Program-made: the position numbers and the translations under genes
Source of the DNA: Bacteroidota bacterium
GTDB lineage: Bacteria; Bacteroidota; Bacteroidia; Chitinophagales; Saprospiraceae
Assembly: GCA_024743405.1 (NCBI GenBank)
Contig: JANSWP010000003.1
Coordinates: 124,001 to 188,000 of the forward strand
Direction: 5' to 3'
Length of the DNA stretch: 64,000 bases
Shown here: piece after piece, positions 9,560 through 18,286 of the stretch
Layout: every line of letters starts with the position of its first letter
Position numbering within the stretch: position 1 is the stretch's first letter
Notes under the pieces: generated by a model
Seen by the model: the letters and a program-made list of their open reading frames with translations, nothing else
Told to the model about the DNA's origin: nothing
Databases searched by the model: none

Positions 9560-9738
9560 GTGAATGTGATTGACAATTTTGAATCTTAAAATAGGGCACA
9601 AAAGTACATTTTCAAAACCTAAAACTGCCATGTACGTCAAAAAACAGGCGAAACTTCTAAATGTAAAAAAGACCAGAAATTTGAGAGAAGTAAGACATTT
9701 ATTACAAAAATTATTTTATGTAATAATATATGGAGGCC

Positions 9739-9760
9739 TTTAACGTTTTCGCCGTTACTT
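9739..9760 (-). repeat. AGTAACG-type 3'-end repeat (short)
   Basis: On the minus strand the sequence reads AAGTAACGGCGAAAACGTTA, with a 5-bp stem TAACG/CGTTA. It lies 93 bp past the stop of the outer-membrane barrel gene. It resembles the first part of the repeats at 19038, 48087 and 52931, all in the sense orientation of the gene they follow. Confidence 0.45.
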
Positions 9761-9780
9761 AGTCTAAGAATCATAAATTA

Positions 9781-9821
9781 AAAAAGAAAAGGATCGGATA
9801 CGTTGATAGTACCTGATCCTT
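9781..9821 (-). terminator. Terminator of the outer-membrane barrel gene
   Basis: AAGGATCGGATAC (9789-9801) pairs with GTACCTGATCCTT (9809-9821), apart from one mismatch and one G-T pair. On the minus strand the stem is followed by a T-rich run (TTTTCTTTTTT). It lies 31 bp past the stop of the gene ending at 9853, so it reads as an intrinsic terminator on the minus strand. Confidence 0.7.
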
Positions 9822-9852
9822 CATTTATGAAATATTCAATAAAACGGTCTAT

Positions 9853-10455
9853 TTACTGTCCAAATAAATAATACTCGAAACTCAGTTGATAAGACCGATT
9901 TTTAAACTTTACATCAACAGGATCCCCATTTATATCAGTGTATCTTGTCCCATCTCCTAAATCGGTAGAACCATGTAAATACCTTAATTCAATTCCGAGT
10001 CTTTGGAACAATTTTATGGAAGCTCCAAAGGCCCAACTCACATCTAGATTATGGTCGTCAAAAATGCTTTCTTTTGATTCTTCCAATTTAAATCCGAATT
10101 CACCACCAGCGTGGATCGCGAAAAAAGGTAAAGGTTTGATTTTATATAAAATCGGGATCGCCAAATAATCTAAATTTAACTCGTTATCCGCGAGTTGATT
10201 TTCAGCACCTTTAGTAGAAAACATAGCTTCGACTCTTACCCCGGAAAAAGCAGAAAAGGAGTTCTCTAAAAATGCACCAACATGATAACCTGTTTTAGCA
10301 TCAAAGATTTCATCAAAACCTGCACCTTTTTGTTGGTCAACATTAATGTTTGAAAAATTTAGCCCTGCTTTTAATCCAGCATTAAATTGAGCTTGGAGAG
10401 AAAAGGAAAAAAGAGAAAGAAAAAGAAAAAGAATGGATAGTTTAATTGTTCTCAT
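9853..10455 (-). CDS. Outer-membrane beta-barrel protein (PorT-like family)
   Basis: A 200-aa protein with a clear signal peptide (MRTIKLSILFLFLSLFSFSLQA, cleavage before QFNAG). The mature part alternates polar and hydrophobic residues (GLKAGLNFSNI, VGAFLENSFS, YLAIPILYKIK, FAIHAGGEFGFKL, GIELRYLHG) and ends SYQLSFEYYLFGQ, typical of a small outer-membrane beta-barrel of the PorT/OMP_b-brl group. The role is unknown; such proteins are common in Bacteroidota. Transcription appears independent: hairpin F lies upstream and a terminator downstream. Confidence 0.8.
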   Translation of the reverse strand: MRTIKLSILFLFLSLFSFSLQAQFNAGLKAGLNFSNINVDQQKGAGFDEIFDAKTGYHVGAFLENSFSAFSGVRVEAMFSTKGAENQLADNELNLDYLAIPILYKIKPLPFFAIHAGGEFGFKLEESKESIFDDHNLDVSWAFGASIKLFQRLGIELRYLHGSTDLGDGTRYTDINGDPVDVKFKNRSYQLSFEYYLFGQ

Positions 10456-10540
10456 AATAATTTGGTTAGTATTTATCGGTGGTTCATTATCAATTATCTC
10501 TGGTTGAGAACTAGATCATGAACAACGATTAAGTAGTCTT

Positions 10541-10685
10541 TCAAGCTGAAAGTGTCGGTAAGGTTTTAGTGTTATTTTCGTCTGAACGAGGCAAAAAGCA
10601 CAGACATATCCTTAGATATGGCGAGCATTTTTAACGAAGTACAAGCGGAAATAATACCAAAGATTATCCGACAGTTTTAGCTTGA
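10541..10685. repeat. 3'-end hairpin repeat, copy F (core with different arms)
   Basis: A 145-nt imperfect palindrome beginning TCAAGCTGAAAGTGTCGG and ending CCGACAGTTTTAGCTTGA. The arms are unrelated to those of copies A, D and E, yet pair along about 40 nt with scattered mismatches. The core (about 10586-10638) is nearly identical to that of D: GAGGCAAAAAGCACAGA, small stem CATATC-ctta-GATATG, then GCGAGCATTTTTAACGA. Relative to copy D the stem has a C-G pair replaced by T-A. It lies 13 bp beyond the stop of the minus-strand TPR gene. Confidence 0.8.
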
Positions 10686-10698
10686 ATGGCTACTAAGA

Positions 10699-12396
10699 TT
10701 ATTCAAGAAGTTTACGCTCTTCAATTTTCTTTTCTAAATTTGGCGATTTACTACCTTTGTCAAGTGCTTGTTGCCAATAATTAACTGCCTCGTCAGCTTC
10801 TCCATTTTGGAATAAAGCATCACCAAAATGCTCCAAAGTGGTCACATCTAAATCTCCGTTTTTGATTGCCTTTTCGAGTAGGTTTTTTGCGCCTTTAAAG
10901 TCTTTCATTTTATACAAAACCCAACCTTTTGCATGCAAGAATGAAGGATTATCAGAATTTATTTCAATAGCTTGAGTGGTCAAGTCTTTTGCTTTGTCCA
11001 AATTTTCGCCTCTTAAAGACAAATGATATCCATACGAAGCTAAAGCTTCCGCACCTTTTGGATTTATTTTTAAAGCATCTTCAAATGCTTTATCCGATTT
11101 AGCAAAGTCTTTGGTTTCATAGAATTCTCTGCCCAAAAGAACTTGGATATCATATTTTAAATGAGGGATTCGACCTGCCATCAAGAGCCCTTGGCGGAGT
11201 GAGCTAATCGCATCTTTATGTTTTTGTAATCCACTGTTTCCTAGTCCATTAAGGTAGAATATGGCTGCTTGGTTTGGAAATAAATCAAGTGCTTCTTCAG
11301 ACGAATTTACAAGCGTTTTGAAGTCCTTAATATCTGCATAAGCATAAAGCAATTGTTCCCAAACAAGATAAATATTCTCGTCGAATTCAAGGGTAGCTTT
11401 GTATTTATCTATTGCCTCTTTTTTACGGTCAGAATGAAAATAGAAATCACCAGCAATTGAGTAAGACTTTGCATTGTTGGGATGTACTTTTTCCAAAATA
11501 TTAGTCAATTCAATGCCTGCATCAGCTAGAACAAGGTCACTATTTTCAACAACTTTGGTTAGATATGGAAATAACTCTACAATTTTTACATCAATTTTGA
11601 CATTTGGATTTTCGAAGACAGGTTTTAATGATCTCAGGTATCGTACATCTCCACCTCCTTGATCACTACCCGCGAGTGCTAGAGTGGCACGTGCGTCATC
11701 AGGAGAGATTTTTAAGATTTGTTTATATACTTCTTTGGCTTTTGCATTGTCGCCAATTTGTTCATAAAAACTAGCCAATAAGTGACGATAATTTGTTTTG
11801 TGGGGAAACCTTTCGATTAAAATATCCAGTTCTTTTGCTGCTTTTTTATAATTACCCAAACCAAGATAAAGGGTGTGTTTTCGACGAGTTAATTCCTCAT
11901 TAATTCCGATTCTTTTTTCCAGTCTTTCGTACACCTTTATCGCTTCTTCTGTTTGGTTAGACCGAACTAAAAAGTAAGCCCATTTGAAATAATAATAGTC
12001 ATCTTGTGGATGTTGATCGACTAAACTTTCATAAACAGCCGCTGCTTTGTCGTCTTCATTTGCTTCTTGGTAAAAATCTCCCAAAAGCATTTTGTACCAT
12101 TCATTTGAAGGGTCATATTCTGTTGCACTTTTAGCAAATTTGATAGCTTTGGCTTTGTCATCTAAGTAGTTATAAATACGTGCTAGCTCGTAAGCGGCTG
12201 CCGAATTGGTCTTGTCCTTAGCTAAAACTGCTTCGAATTCTTTGACCGCGTCTTCATATTTTTCAAGTATTAGAAGGCGAGTACCTTGAATGAATGATTG
12301 TTGCAATTCCACATCAGCCTGGGTCAATCTTTCTGATTGAGCGAAGATTATGGAAGTTAAAGAAAGGAGCGCCAAAAGGCATATGTGTTTTATCAT
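10699..12396 (-). CDS. Periplasmic tetratricopeptide repeat protein
   Basis: A 565-aa protein with an N-terminal signal peptide (MIKHICLLALLSLTSIIFAQ). The rest is made of about 14 TPR motifs, for example AAAYELARIYNYLDDKAKAI, YRHLLASFYEQIGDNAKAKEVY and AEALASYGYHLSLRGENLDKA. It is predicted to be a periplasmic or outer-membrane-associated scaffold. Its start overlaps the stop of the sugar nucleotidyltransferase gene by 4 bp (12393-12396), so the two are translationally coupled. The biochemical role is not evident. Confidence 0.85.
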   Translation of the reverse strand: MIKHICLLALLSLTSIIFAQSERLTQADVELQQSFIQGTRLLILEKYEDAVKEFEAVLAKDKTNSAAAYELARIYNYLDDKAKAIKFAKSATEYDPSNEWYKMLLGDFYQEANEDDKAAAVYESLVDQHPQDDYYYFKWAYFLVRSNQTEEAIKVYERLEKRIGINEELTRRKHTLYLGLGNYKKAAKELDILIERFPHKTNYRHLLASFYEQIGDNAKAKEVYKQILKISPDDARATLALAGSDQGGGDVRYLRSLKPVFENPNVKIDVKIVELFPYLTKVVENSDLVLADAGIELTNILEKVHPNNAKSYSIAGDFYFHSDRKKEAIDKYKATLEFDENIYLVWEQLLYAYADIKDFKTLVNSSEEALDLFPNQAAIFYLNGLGNSGLQKHKDAISSLRQGLLMAGRIPHLKYDIQVLLGREFYETKDFAKSDKAFEDALKINPKGAEALASYGYHLSLRGENLDKAKDLTTQAIEINSDNPSFLHAKGWVLYKMKDFKGAKNLLEKAIKNGDLDVTTLEHFGDALFQNGEADEAVNYWQQALDKGSKSPNLEKKIEERKLLE

Positions 12397-13403
12397 GTTT
12401 TAATCGTTGTATAATCGCCGATGCTAATATCGGACATTTTGCCTTCATAATCCACTAGGTTTCCAATCATGGAATCAGTTAGGACGGCATTTTTGACCTT
12501 TGTATGGTGTTGTACCAAACTATTCTTAATAACGCAATTTTCTATAGTAGAGTTGCTTCCAATAGAAACATGAGGACCAACTACTGAATTTACAATTTTC
12601 GTTCCGTCACCAATAAAACAGGGTTCAATAATGGTAGAATTTACAATTTCTGCTGACTCAGACCTCAATTGTTCCTGGTCTTTTTTAATGTCAAGGATTC
12701 TCTGATTAGTGTAAACCACATTGTCTTTGTTACCACAATCTAACCATTCTTCTATCATGGCTGGCTTAAACTTAAACCCTTTTGACCGCATATTCTCAAG
12801 AGCACTAGTCAATTGGTATTCTCCTTTATCTTTAATGTCGTTATCTAATAAATATTGCATTTCATCTCTTAAAAGCGCTCCTTCTCTCACATAATACAAT
12901 CCTACAATGGCTAAATTGGAGACAAATACCGGCGATTTTTCCACAAAATGAGTGATTACATTTTTGTCATCTAATTTTATTACACCAAACGGACGAGGAT
13001 CCTCAACTTTTTGCACCCATACAAATCCATCTTGACTTGTATCGAACGCAAAATTAGCTTTAAAGAGAGTATCTGCGAAGCCTATAATACATGGGCCAAC
13101 TAAAATTTCTCTTGCACATAAAATGGCATGTGCAACTCCTAGTGGTTGATCTTGATAAAAGATATGTCCTTTTGCCCCTAAACTGTTCGCAATGCCAATT
13201 AATTCGCTCTCTATATCTTTTCCAAAATCATCTTTAATGATGAAACCTACATTTTCAATTTCTTCTTGAATCCCAGACATTAAGTCTTCAACGATTCTTT
13301 GAACCATTGGTTTCCCCGCAACGGGAACAAGTGGTTTTGGTACTGTGAGTGTGTGTGGTCTTAGACGAGAACCTCGTCCTGCCATTGGGATGATGATATT
13401 CAT
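12393..13403 (-). CDS. Sugar-phosphate nucleotidyltransferase with left-handed beta-helix
   Basis: A 336-aa protein opening with the nucleotidyltransferase signature GRGSRLRPHTLTVPKPLVPV, followed by FADTLFKA (metal-binding Asp), GEYQLTSALENM and EEWLDCGN. The C-terminal about 90 residues carry hexapeptide repeats (IVNSTIIEPCFIGDGTKI, IGSNSTIENCVI), a left-handed beta-helix. This is the RfbA/GlmU-N-like group that makes NDP-sugars from sugar-1-phosphate and NTP; the base and sugar used are not predictable. Overlap with the downstream TPR gene suggests a joint role in envelope or polysaccharide biogenesis (inference). Confidence 0.85.
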   Translation of the reverse strand: MNIIIPMAGRGSRLRPHTLTVPKPLVPVAGKPMVQRIVEDLMSGIQEEIENVGFIIKDDFGKDIESELIGIANSLGAKGHIFYQDQPLGVAHAILCAREILVGPCIIGFADTLFKANFAFDTSQDGFVWVQKVEDPRPFGVIKLDDKNVITHFVEKSPVFVSNLAIVGLYYVREGALLRDEMQYLLDNDIKDKGEYQLTSALENMRSKGFKFKPAMIEEWLDCGNKDNVVYTNQRILDIKKDQEQLRSESAEIVNSTIIEPCFIGDGTKIVNSVVGPHVSIGSNSTIENCVIKNSLVQHHTKVKNAVLTDSMIGNLVDYEGKMSDISIGDYTTIKT

Positions 13404-13607
13404 ATTAAGTTTAGTTTTTCAATTGATTTTTTGAGTCGAAGTAAGTGCTTGGACAAAATCAAGTTATAGATTACTGGAGCATTGCCGCAAGCGGCTCGCT
13501 CCAGAAAATGCTGGTTTTGGACTCCCCTTCAAGCTTCCTCTACTGCAACGGGCACCTTTGGCGTGATGTTGAAGTATTTAAGTGCAACTTCATTCTGCCT
13601 TTTACTT
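13404..13607. other. Upstream region with a REP-like hairpin
   Basis: The intergenic stretch between the nucleotidyltransferase start and hairpin G. It contains a compact GC-rich palindrome at 13474-13504: CTGGAGC, att, GCCGC, aa, GCGGC, tc, GCTCCAG. It also carries a lone copy of the hairpin G arm (AAGTGCTTGGACA at 13443-13455). No gene was seen. Confidence 0.6.
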
Positions 13608-13771
13608 AAGTGCTTGGACAGAAATAACTCACACATATTATGACGGACTATTTTTTCACCATATTTCGTTAAAAATACTCGCCATACTTAAGGATATGCC
13701 TGTGCTTTTTGCCTCGTCTGGCAAAAAAATAGTTTTCGTCAAATATGGAACTTATTTCTGTCCAAGCACTT
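13608..13771. repeat. 3'-end hairpin repeat, copy G (164 nt, perfect 20-bp outer arms)
   Basis: The outermost 20 nt (13608-13627, AAGTGCTTGGAC...) pair perfectly with 13752-13771. Inner segments also pair, including CATATTATGACG with its counterpart CGTCAAATATG and ACTATTTTTT with AAAAAATAG. The core lies on the minus strand (about 13667-13717): GAGGCAAAAAGCACAGG, small stem CATAT.../...GTATG, GCGAGTATTTTTAACGA. It begins 27 bp past the stop of the minus-strand dUTPase gene. The outer arms are unlike those of D, E and F. Confidence 0.85.
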
Positions 13772-13798
13772 ACTAATGCATAAATAATTCAACAATAA

Positions 13799-14233
13799 TC
13801 ACGCCGTCCCTGTACTACCAAATCCCCCACTTCCTCTCTCTGTTTCCGACAGTTCATTTACTTCTAACCAGCCAATTTGTTCATACTTTGCTATGACCAT
13901 TTGCGCTACCCTTTCTTCTGGATCAATCGTTTGAGTTTCGGTAGAGAGATTTATCATAATGACTTTGATTTCGCCTCGATAGTCACTATCAATGGTACCT
14001 GGTGTATTTGCCAAGGTAAGTCCCTTTTTTATAGCCAAACCACTTCTTGGACGAATTTGAGCTTCAAAACCAATAGGAAGCTCTATATATAATCCAGTTG
14101 GAACCAATGTGCGCTCCATTGGAGCCAAGGATATGGGCATTTCAATATTCGCACGAATATCCATCCCCGCACTTCCTTCGGTTTCATAATGCGGCAGTGC
14201 ATTCGAAGATTTATTAATGATTTTCACAAGCAT
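13799..14233 (-). CDS. dut: dUTP diphosphatase
   Basis: A 144-aa trimeric-type dUTPase, the usual length. It hydrolyses dUTP to dUMP and pyrophosphate, keeping uracil out of DNA. All five conserved motifs are visible: [11 protein letters not shown] (1), [11 protein letters not shown] (2), [18 protein letters not shown] (3, with catalytic Asp), ERVAQMVI (4) and [10 protein letters not shown] (5, glycine-rich C-terminal arm). It starts at ATG 14233 ([14 protein letters not shown]). Neighbours are metabolic genes on the same strand but well spaced; hairpin G follows. Confidence 0.95.
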   Translation of the reverse strand: MLVKIINKSSNALPHYETEGSAGMDIRANIEMPISLAPMERTLVPTGLYIELPIGFEAQIRPRSGLAIKKGLTLANTPGTIDSDYRGEIKVIMINLSTETQTIDPEERVAQMVIAKYEQIGWLEVNELSETERGSGGFGSTGTA

Positions 14234-14439
14234 ATTTGATAGTTGGTATTTTTTAAACGTACAATTCTGCTATTTTTTACTATTTACAATACGTTTTAAT
14301 AGGCACAACCATTTTGGTCTTTGCCGTAGGTGGGCACAAAGATAAAATTTTGCAAAAGGTATGGAAGTCTAAATACTTTTTTCAATTTAGAATAAAGTCT
14401 AATAGACCATTTCTGTTAATTTTCATTGCCTTGAAAAGG

Positions 14440-15879
14440 TTAATCCACGAGCGTCACTTTAAGCATATTGGTTCGATGTCTTTTTTGAATTGGCATACTT
14501 CCCGTATTAACAATGGCATCGCCATCTTTGACTCGCTTCAGGTCTTTCAATATTTGGGTGACATCTTGAATCGTATTATCAGTCGTAGAAAACCTGTCAT
14601 AATAATAGCACCGAACGCCCCAACATAAATTCAGAGTGGAAAGCATCGAATGCTTTTGTGAAAAAACATAGATTTTTGCGTTGGGTCTATAGCTAGAAAT
14701 TTTGAAGGCAGTGTATCCGGAACTGGTCATCCCTACGATTGCTTTAGCACCAATTGATTCGGCAATTTCGGCTGCCTTAAAACAAACTGCATCAGAGAAA
14801 AATGTTCTAGACTTTTTTGCTGCTTTGGGACGCTTTACTATTATACCTGGGTAGTAAGATTTTTCAGCTTCTTCTATTATTTCATTCATTGCTTTTACTA
14901 CCTTAATTGGATGTTTACCGACAGAGGTTTCTCCACTTAACATCACTGCATCGGCACCATCTAAAACGGCATTGGCAACATCTGTTACTTCTGCTCGAGT
15001 AGGACTTGGATTAGTAATCATGCTATCCATCATTTGAGTAGCTACGATAACTGGACGCGCTCGTTGCATACATTTCTCAATGATCATTTTTTGTATACCA
15101 GGTAGTTTTTTCATAGGTACTTCAATCCCCAAATCCCCACGAGCGACCATAATGCCGTTTGATTCTTTGATGATTTTATCAATTCGATCAATAGCTTCTG
15201 GTTTCTCAATTTTAGAAATGATTTTGGCATCATGACCAGCTGCTTCAATGCGTCTTCTTAAATCTTTGACATCTTTAGCGGATCGTACAAAAGAAAGTGC
15301 GATCCAATGAATGGGTTGTGTTAGCATGAAAGCTAAATCCCTTTCATCTTTGGGGGTTAAAGACGGCAAAGAAATTTTAGTATTCGGAAGATTCACGCCT
15401 TTATTTGAGGATAGCGTTCCTCCAAATAAAACTTTTAATTTTACTTCATCTGTATGATTAGTTTCAACTACTTCTAGTTCTAATTTCCCGTCATCAATTA
15501 AGACTTTTTCACCCACTTTTACATCTTTTGGAAATCGGGCATAGCTCATATAAATAGCTTCCTTAGTACCGATACAGTCATTATTAATAAAAGTAATAAT
15601 TTCTCCTTCCTCAAGCTGCAAGGCATCGTCTTTGATTTTCCCTACTCTTAGTTTGGGTCCTTGTAAGTCTCCTAAAATACCAACATGAGTTCCGTGTTCT
15701 TCATTGATTCTTACGATACGTTCGATAACCTCTTGATGTTGTTCATGAGTACCATGTGAAAAATTTAACCTAAAAACATCTACACCGGCATGTACTAGCT
15801 TATCCAACATTTCATAAGAACTAGAAGCGGGTCCGATAGTTGCGACGATTTTAGTATTTTGATGGTCAACGATATTCAT
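14440..15879 (-). CDS. pyk: Pyruvate kinase
   Basis: A 479-aa pyruvate kinase, of normal length: phosphoenolpyruvate + ADP to pyruvate + ATP. Signatures are TKIVATIGPASS at the N-terminus, DVFRLNFSHG, the active-site segment IISKIEKPEAID with the catalytic Lys, and MVARGDLGIEVP (metal site), then MLSGETSVGKHP. The gene is divergent from acpP across a 312-bp promoter region. Its product feeds the acetyl-CoA branch also served by the PFOR encoded at 38.8 kb (inference). Confidence 0.97.
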   Translation of the reverse strand: MNIVDHQNTKIVATIGPASSSYEMLDKLVHAGVDVFRLNFSHGTHEQHQEVIERIVRINEEHGTHVGILGDLQGPKLRVGKIKDDALQLEEGEIITFINNDCIGTKEAIYMSYARFPKDVKVGEKVLIDDGKLELEVVETNHTDEVKLKVLFGGTLSSNKGVNLPNTKISLPSLTPKDERDLAFMLTQPIHWIALSFVRSAKDVKDLRRRIEAAGHDAKIISKIEKPEAIDRIDKIIKESNGIMVARGDLGIEVPMKKLPGIQKMIIEKCMQRARPVIVATQMMDSMITNPSPTRAEVTDVANAVLDGADAVMLSGETSVGKHPIKVVKAMNEIIEEAEKSYYPGIIVKRPKAAKKSRTFFSDAVCFKAAEIAESIGAKAIVGMTSSGYTAFKISSYRPNAKIYVFSQKHSMLSTLNLCWGVRCYYYDRFSTTDNTIQDVTQILKDLKRVKDGDAIVNTGSMPIQKRHRTNMLKVTLVD

Positions 15880-16191
15880 ATAATTATTGAGTTGTAGGTT
15901 GTAGTTAGATTTAATGAATTAGTTAACAACTAATTTGTTTACTAAGTGTCAAAAATACATTTATTGAGCGGTAAATGTAAATTATCCTTAGTGCAACTCA
16001 AATATCCAATCGATTTATTTACGAAATAACGACTATTAATTATTCGATTAATTAAATAAAAATATATTAATTATTGGCTTGTAGTATTTTGTGGAAATGC
16101 AAGGCAAAAAAGGCAAAAAAACCTTTGGTTATGATTAGACTTATACCTTTCTTTGCAAAAATTTTTTTGAAAAATTAAAATTAGATTTCTT
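15880..16191. promoter_or_regulatory. Divergent promoter region pyk/acpP
   Basis: A 312-bp AT-rich spacer between divergent genes. On the minus strand TATTTTTG (15950-15957) is a perfect match to the Bacteroidota -7 box TAnnTTTG for pyk, although no clear -33 TTTG lies at the right distance. On the plus strand TTTG (16124-16127) and TACCTTTC (16144-16151) resemble the two boxes for acpP, with a short 16-nt spacer. Both assignments are tentative. Confidence 0.35.
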
Positions 16192-16434
16192 ATGTCTAAC
16201 ATTGCAGAGAGCGTAACCAAAATCATCGTTGACAAATTAGGCGTTGGCGAAGAAGAAGTAAATGCGGAAGCAAGCTTCACTAATGATTTAGGAGCAGACT
16301 CCTTGGATACGGTTGAACTTATCATGGAGTTTGAAAAAGTATTTGAAATTTCAATTCCTGACGAAAAAGCGGAAAACATTCAAACGGTTGGTCAAGCAAT
16401 CGAATACATTGAGGCAGCAAAAGCAGATAATTAA
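16192..16434 (+). CDS. acpP: Acyl carrier protein
   Basis: An 80-aa acidic protein with the phosphopantetheine attachment motif [10 protein letters not shown] (Ser37) and the standard helical pattern; the length is normal for ACP. It carries acyl chains in type II fatty acid synthesis in the cytoplasm. It is followed by fabF 188 bp downstream, with a hairpin between them that could set a higher level of acpP than of fabF transcript. Confidence 0.97.
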   Translation: MSNIAESVTKIIVDKLGVGEEEVNAEASFTNDLGADSLDTVELIMEFEKVFEISIPDEKAENIQTVGQAIEYIEAAKADN

Positions 16435-16475
16435 TCTTTTCAGCTTTTGAAGCTTACTAAGTATTTCCATCTTCG

Positions 16476-16506
16476 AAAATTAGAGAACTTTGTTTCTCTA
16501 ATTTTT
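16476..16506 (+). terminator. Terminator/attenuator between acpP and fabF
   Basis: A perfect 12-bp stem, AAAATTAGAGAA (16476-16487) with TTCTCTAATTTT (16494-16505), with a T-rich 3' side. It is placed 42 bp after the acpP stop. Partial termination here would fit the usual excess of ACP over its enzymes (inference). Confidence 0.6.
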
Positions 16507-16622
16507 GATTTTGGATCACCTCTATGAAAGCTTAATTTTTAGAATGAACTTTTCAGTTGTATTCTTTAAATGTTCTTAATAGCTTAATTTTCCTCACAAA
16601 TTTCGAATTCCAAAATTAATTT

Positions 16623-17870
16623 ATGAGAAGGGTTGTCATTACCGGCATTGGAGCAGTTACACCAATTGGACACAATATTCCTGAATATTTGGAAGGTCTA
16701 CAAAATGGTGTAAGTGGCGCTAGCCCAATTACTCAATACGATGCCTCTAAGTTTAAAACTCAATTTGCTTGCGAAGTTTCCGATTTTAATTATAATGATT
16801 ATTTAGACCGGAAAGCAGCTCGTAAAATGGATCGTTTTACCATTTTTGCTATGGTTTCAGCTGATGAGGCGATTGCGATGGCAGGTTTGGATTCGGAGAA
16901 GTTAAATCTCGACCGAGTTGGTGTTATTTATGCATCTGGTATTGGTGGATTGAAAACATTGTCTGATGACATCGAAAGTTTTGCGACTGGAGATGGTACG
17001 CCGCGATTCAATCCATTCATGGTTCCCAAAATGATTTGTGATATTGCTCCAGGGCAAATCTCTATTAAGTATGGTTATAGAGGAATAAACTACAGTACAG
17101 TTTCGGCTTGCGCTTCCTCCAATCATGCGATCATGAATGCGTTTGATTATATTCGATTTGGAAGAAATGATGTTATTATCACTGGAGGTGCCGAAGCAAC
17201 GATTACAACGGCTGCAATGGGAGGGTTCGGATCTATGAAAGCACTCTCTACCAGAAATGATGACTATAAAACAGCGAGCCGACCTTTTGATGCAGATAGA
17301 GATGGCTTTGTTTTGGGTGAAGGATCTGGTACTTTGGTTCTCGAAGAATTAGAACATGCTAAAGCACGTGGTGCAACAATTTTAGGTGAAATAGTGGGGG
17401 CAGCGGCTACTGGAGATGCTTATCACATCACAGCGCCACACCCAGAAGGCAATAGTGTAAAAACAGTAATGAAGTTAGCTCTTCAAGATGGTGGCATGAA
17501 TATAGATCAAGTAGATTATATTAATGTTCACGGAACTTCTACACCACTTGGTGATATAGCTGAAGTGAAGGCAATTCAGGCAGTTTTTGGAGACCATGCG
17601 TATAATTTGAATATTAGTTCAACAAAATCAATGACAGGGCATATACTTGGAGGTGCTGGCGCGGTAGAAGGAATTGCGGGCTTATTAAGCATCATGCATA
17701 AATTTGTACCTCCGACTATTAATCATTTTACAGATGACCCTGCTCTCGATAATAAATTGAATTTTACTTTTAATGAGGCACAGGAGCGGGACGTCAAAGT
17801 TGTATTAAGTAATACTTTTGGCTTTGGCGGACATAATGCCTCTATACTTATGAGAAAATTTGAAGGTTAG
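16623..17870 (+). CDS. fabF: Beta-ketoacyl-ACP synthase II
   Basis: A 415-aa KAS II that condenses malonyl-ACP with acyl-ACP in fatty acid elongation. The start RRVVITGIGAVTPIG is typical. The catalytic Cys is residue 163 (STVSACASSNHA), and the two His are in NVHGTSTPLGD and SMTGHILGGAG, the normal Cys-His-His triad. C-terminal NTFGFGGHNAS is also standard. It lies between acpP and rnc, the common Bacteroidota order. Confidence 0.97.
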   Translation: MRRVVITGIGAVTPIGHNIPEYLEGLQNGVSGASPITQYDASKFKTQFACEVSDFNYNDYLDRKAARKMDRFTIFAMVSADEAIAMAGLDSEKLNLDRVGVIYASGIGGLKTLSDDIESFATGDGTPRFNPFMVPKMICDIAPGQISIKYGYRGINYSTVSACASSNHAIMNAFDYIRFGRNDVIITGGAEATITTAAMGGFGSMKALSTRNDDYKTASRPFDADRDGFVLGEGSGTLVLEELEHAKARGATILGEIVGAAATGDAYHITAPHPEGNSVKTVMKLALQDGGMNIDQVDYINVHGTSTPLGDIAEVKAIQAVFGDHAYNLNISSTKSMTGHILGGAGAVEGIAGLLSIMHKFVPPTINHFTDDPALDNKLNFTFNEAQERDVKVVLSNTFGFGGHNASILMRKFEG

Positions 17871-18286
17871 AATTTCTGTAAAGCTTCAGATTTCTTTTTT
17901 TGACAATTTGGTTTTGCTCGTTTTAATTTTTTTCAAATTTAAGACTTGGGTAAGAAGATAGGGGATAGGTGTAAAAACCGGCTAACTTCTCACCTTTAGT
18001 TTTTAGACTTTATTTCATCTCCTTTGAAAACGATCGAGCTATTTTAATCCGTAAAATCGGCTTACCAAGCATTCAGAAAAAGTATCAAGAATCAATAGGA
18101 TTTTCTGATTTTCAATGTGTTACAGTCAGAAATTTAATTATTCAGAAAGACAGAACAAATGGTTGACAATACTCAAAAGTATCCGTCTGACCTTGCGTTA
18201 ATGCTGTTATTCTGCCTAAACTCTAGTTTTGGTTTTAAAGCTTTTAATTAGAAATTTTCAAACCAAAACTGCAAACCTATTGTCTC
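17871..18286. other. fabF-rnc spacer with leader hairpin
   Basis: A 416-bp gap on the same strand. The notable structure is a perfect 11-bp stem, AGTTTTGGTTT (18225-18235) with AAACCAAAACT (18260-18270), ending 16 nt before the rnc start. The 24-nt loop can itself pair in part (AAAGCTTTT is self-complementary). No gene was seen in the rest. The hairpin could be a terminator of upstream transcription or a 5'-leader target of RNase III. Confidence 0.6.
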
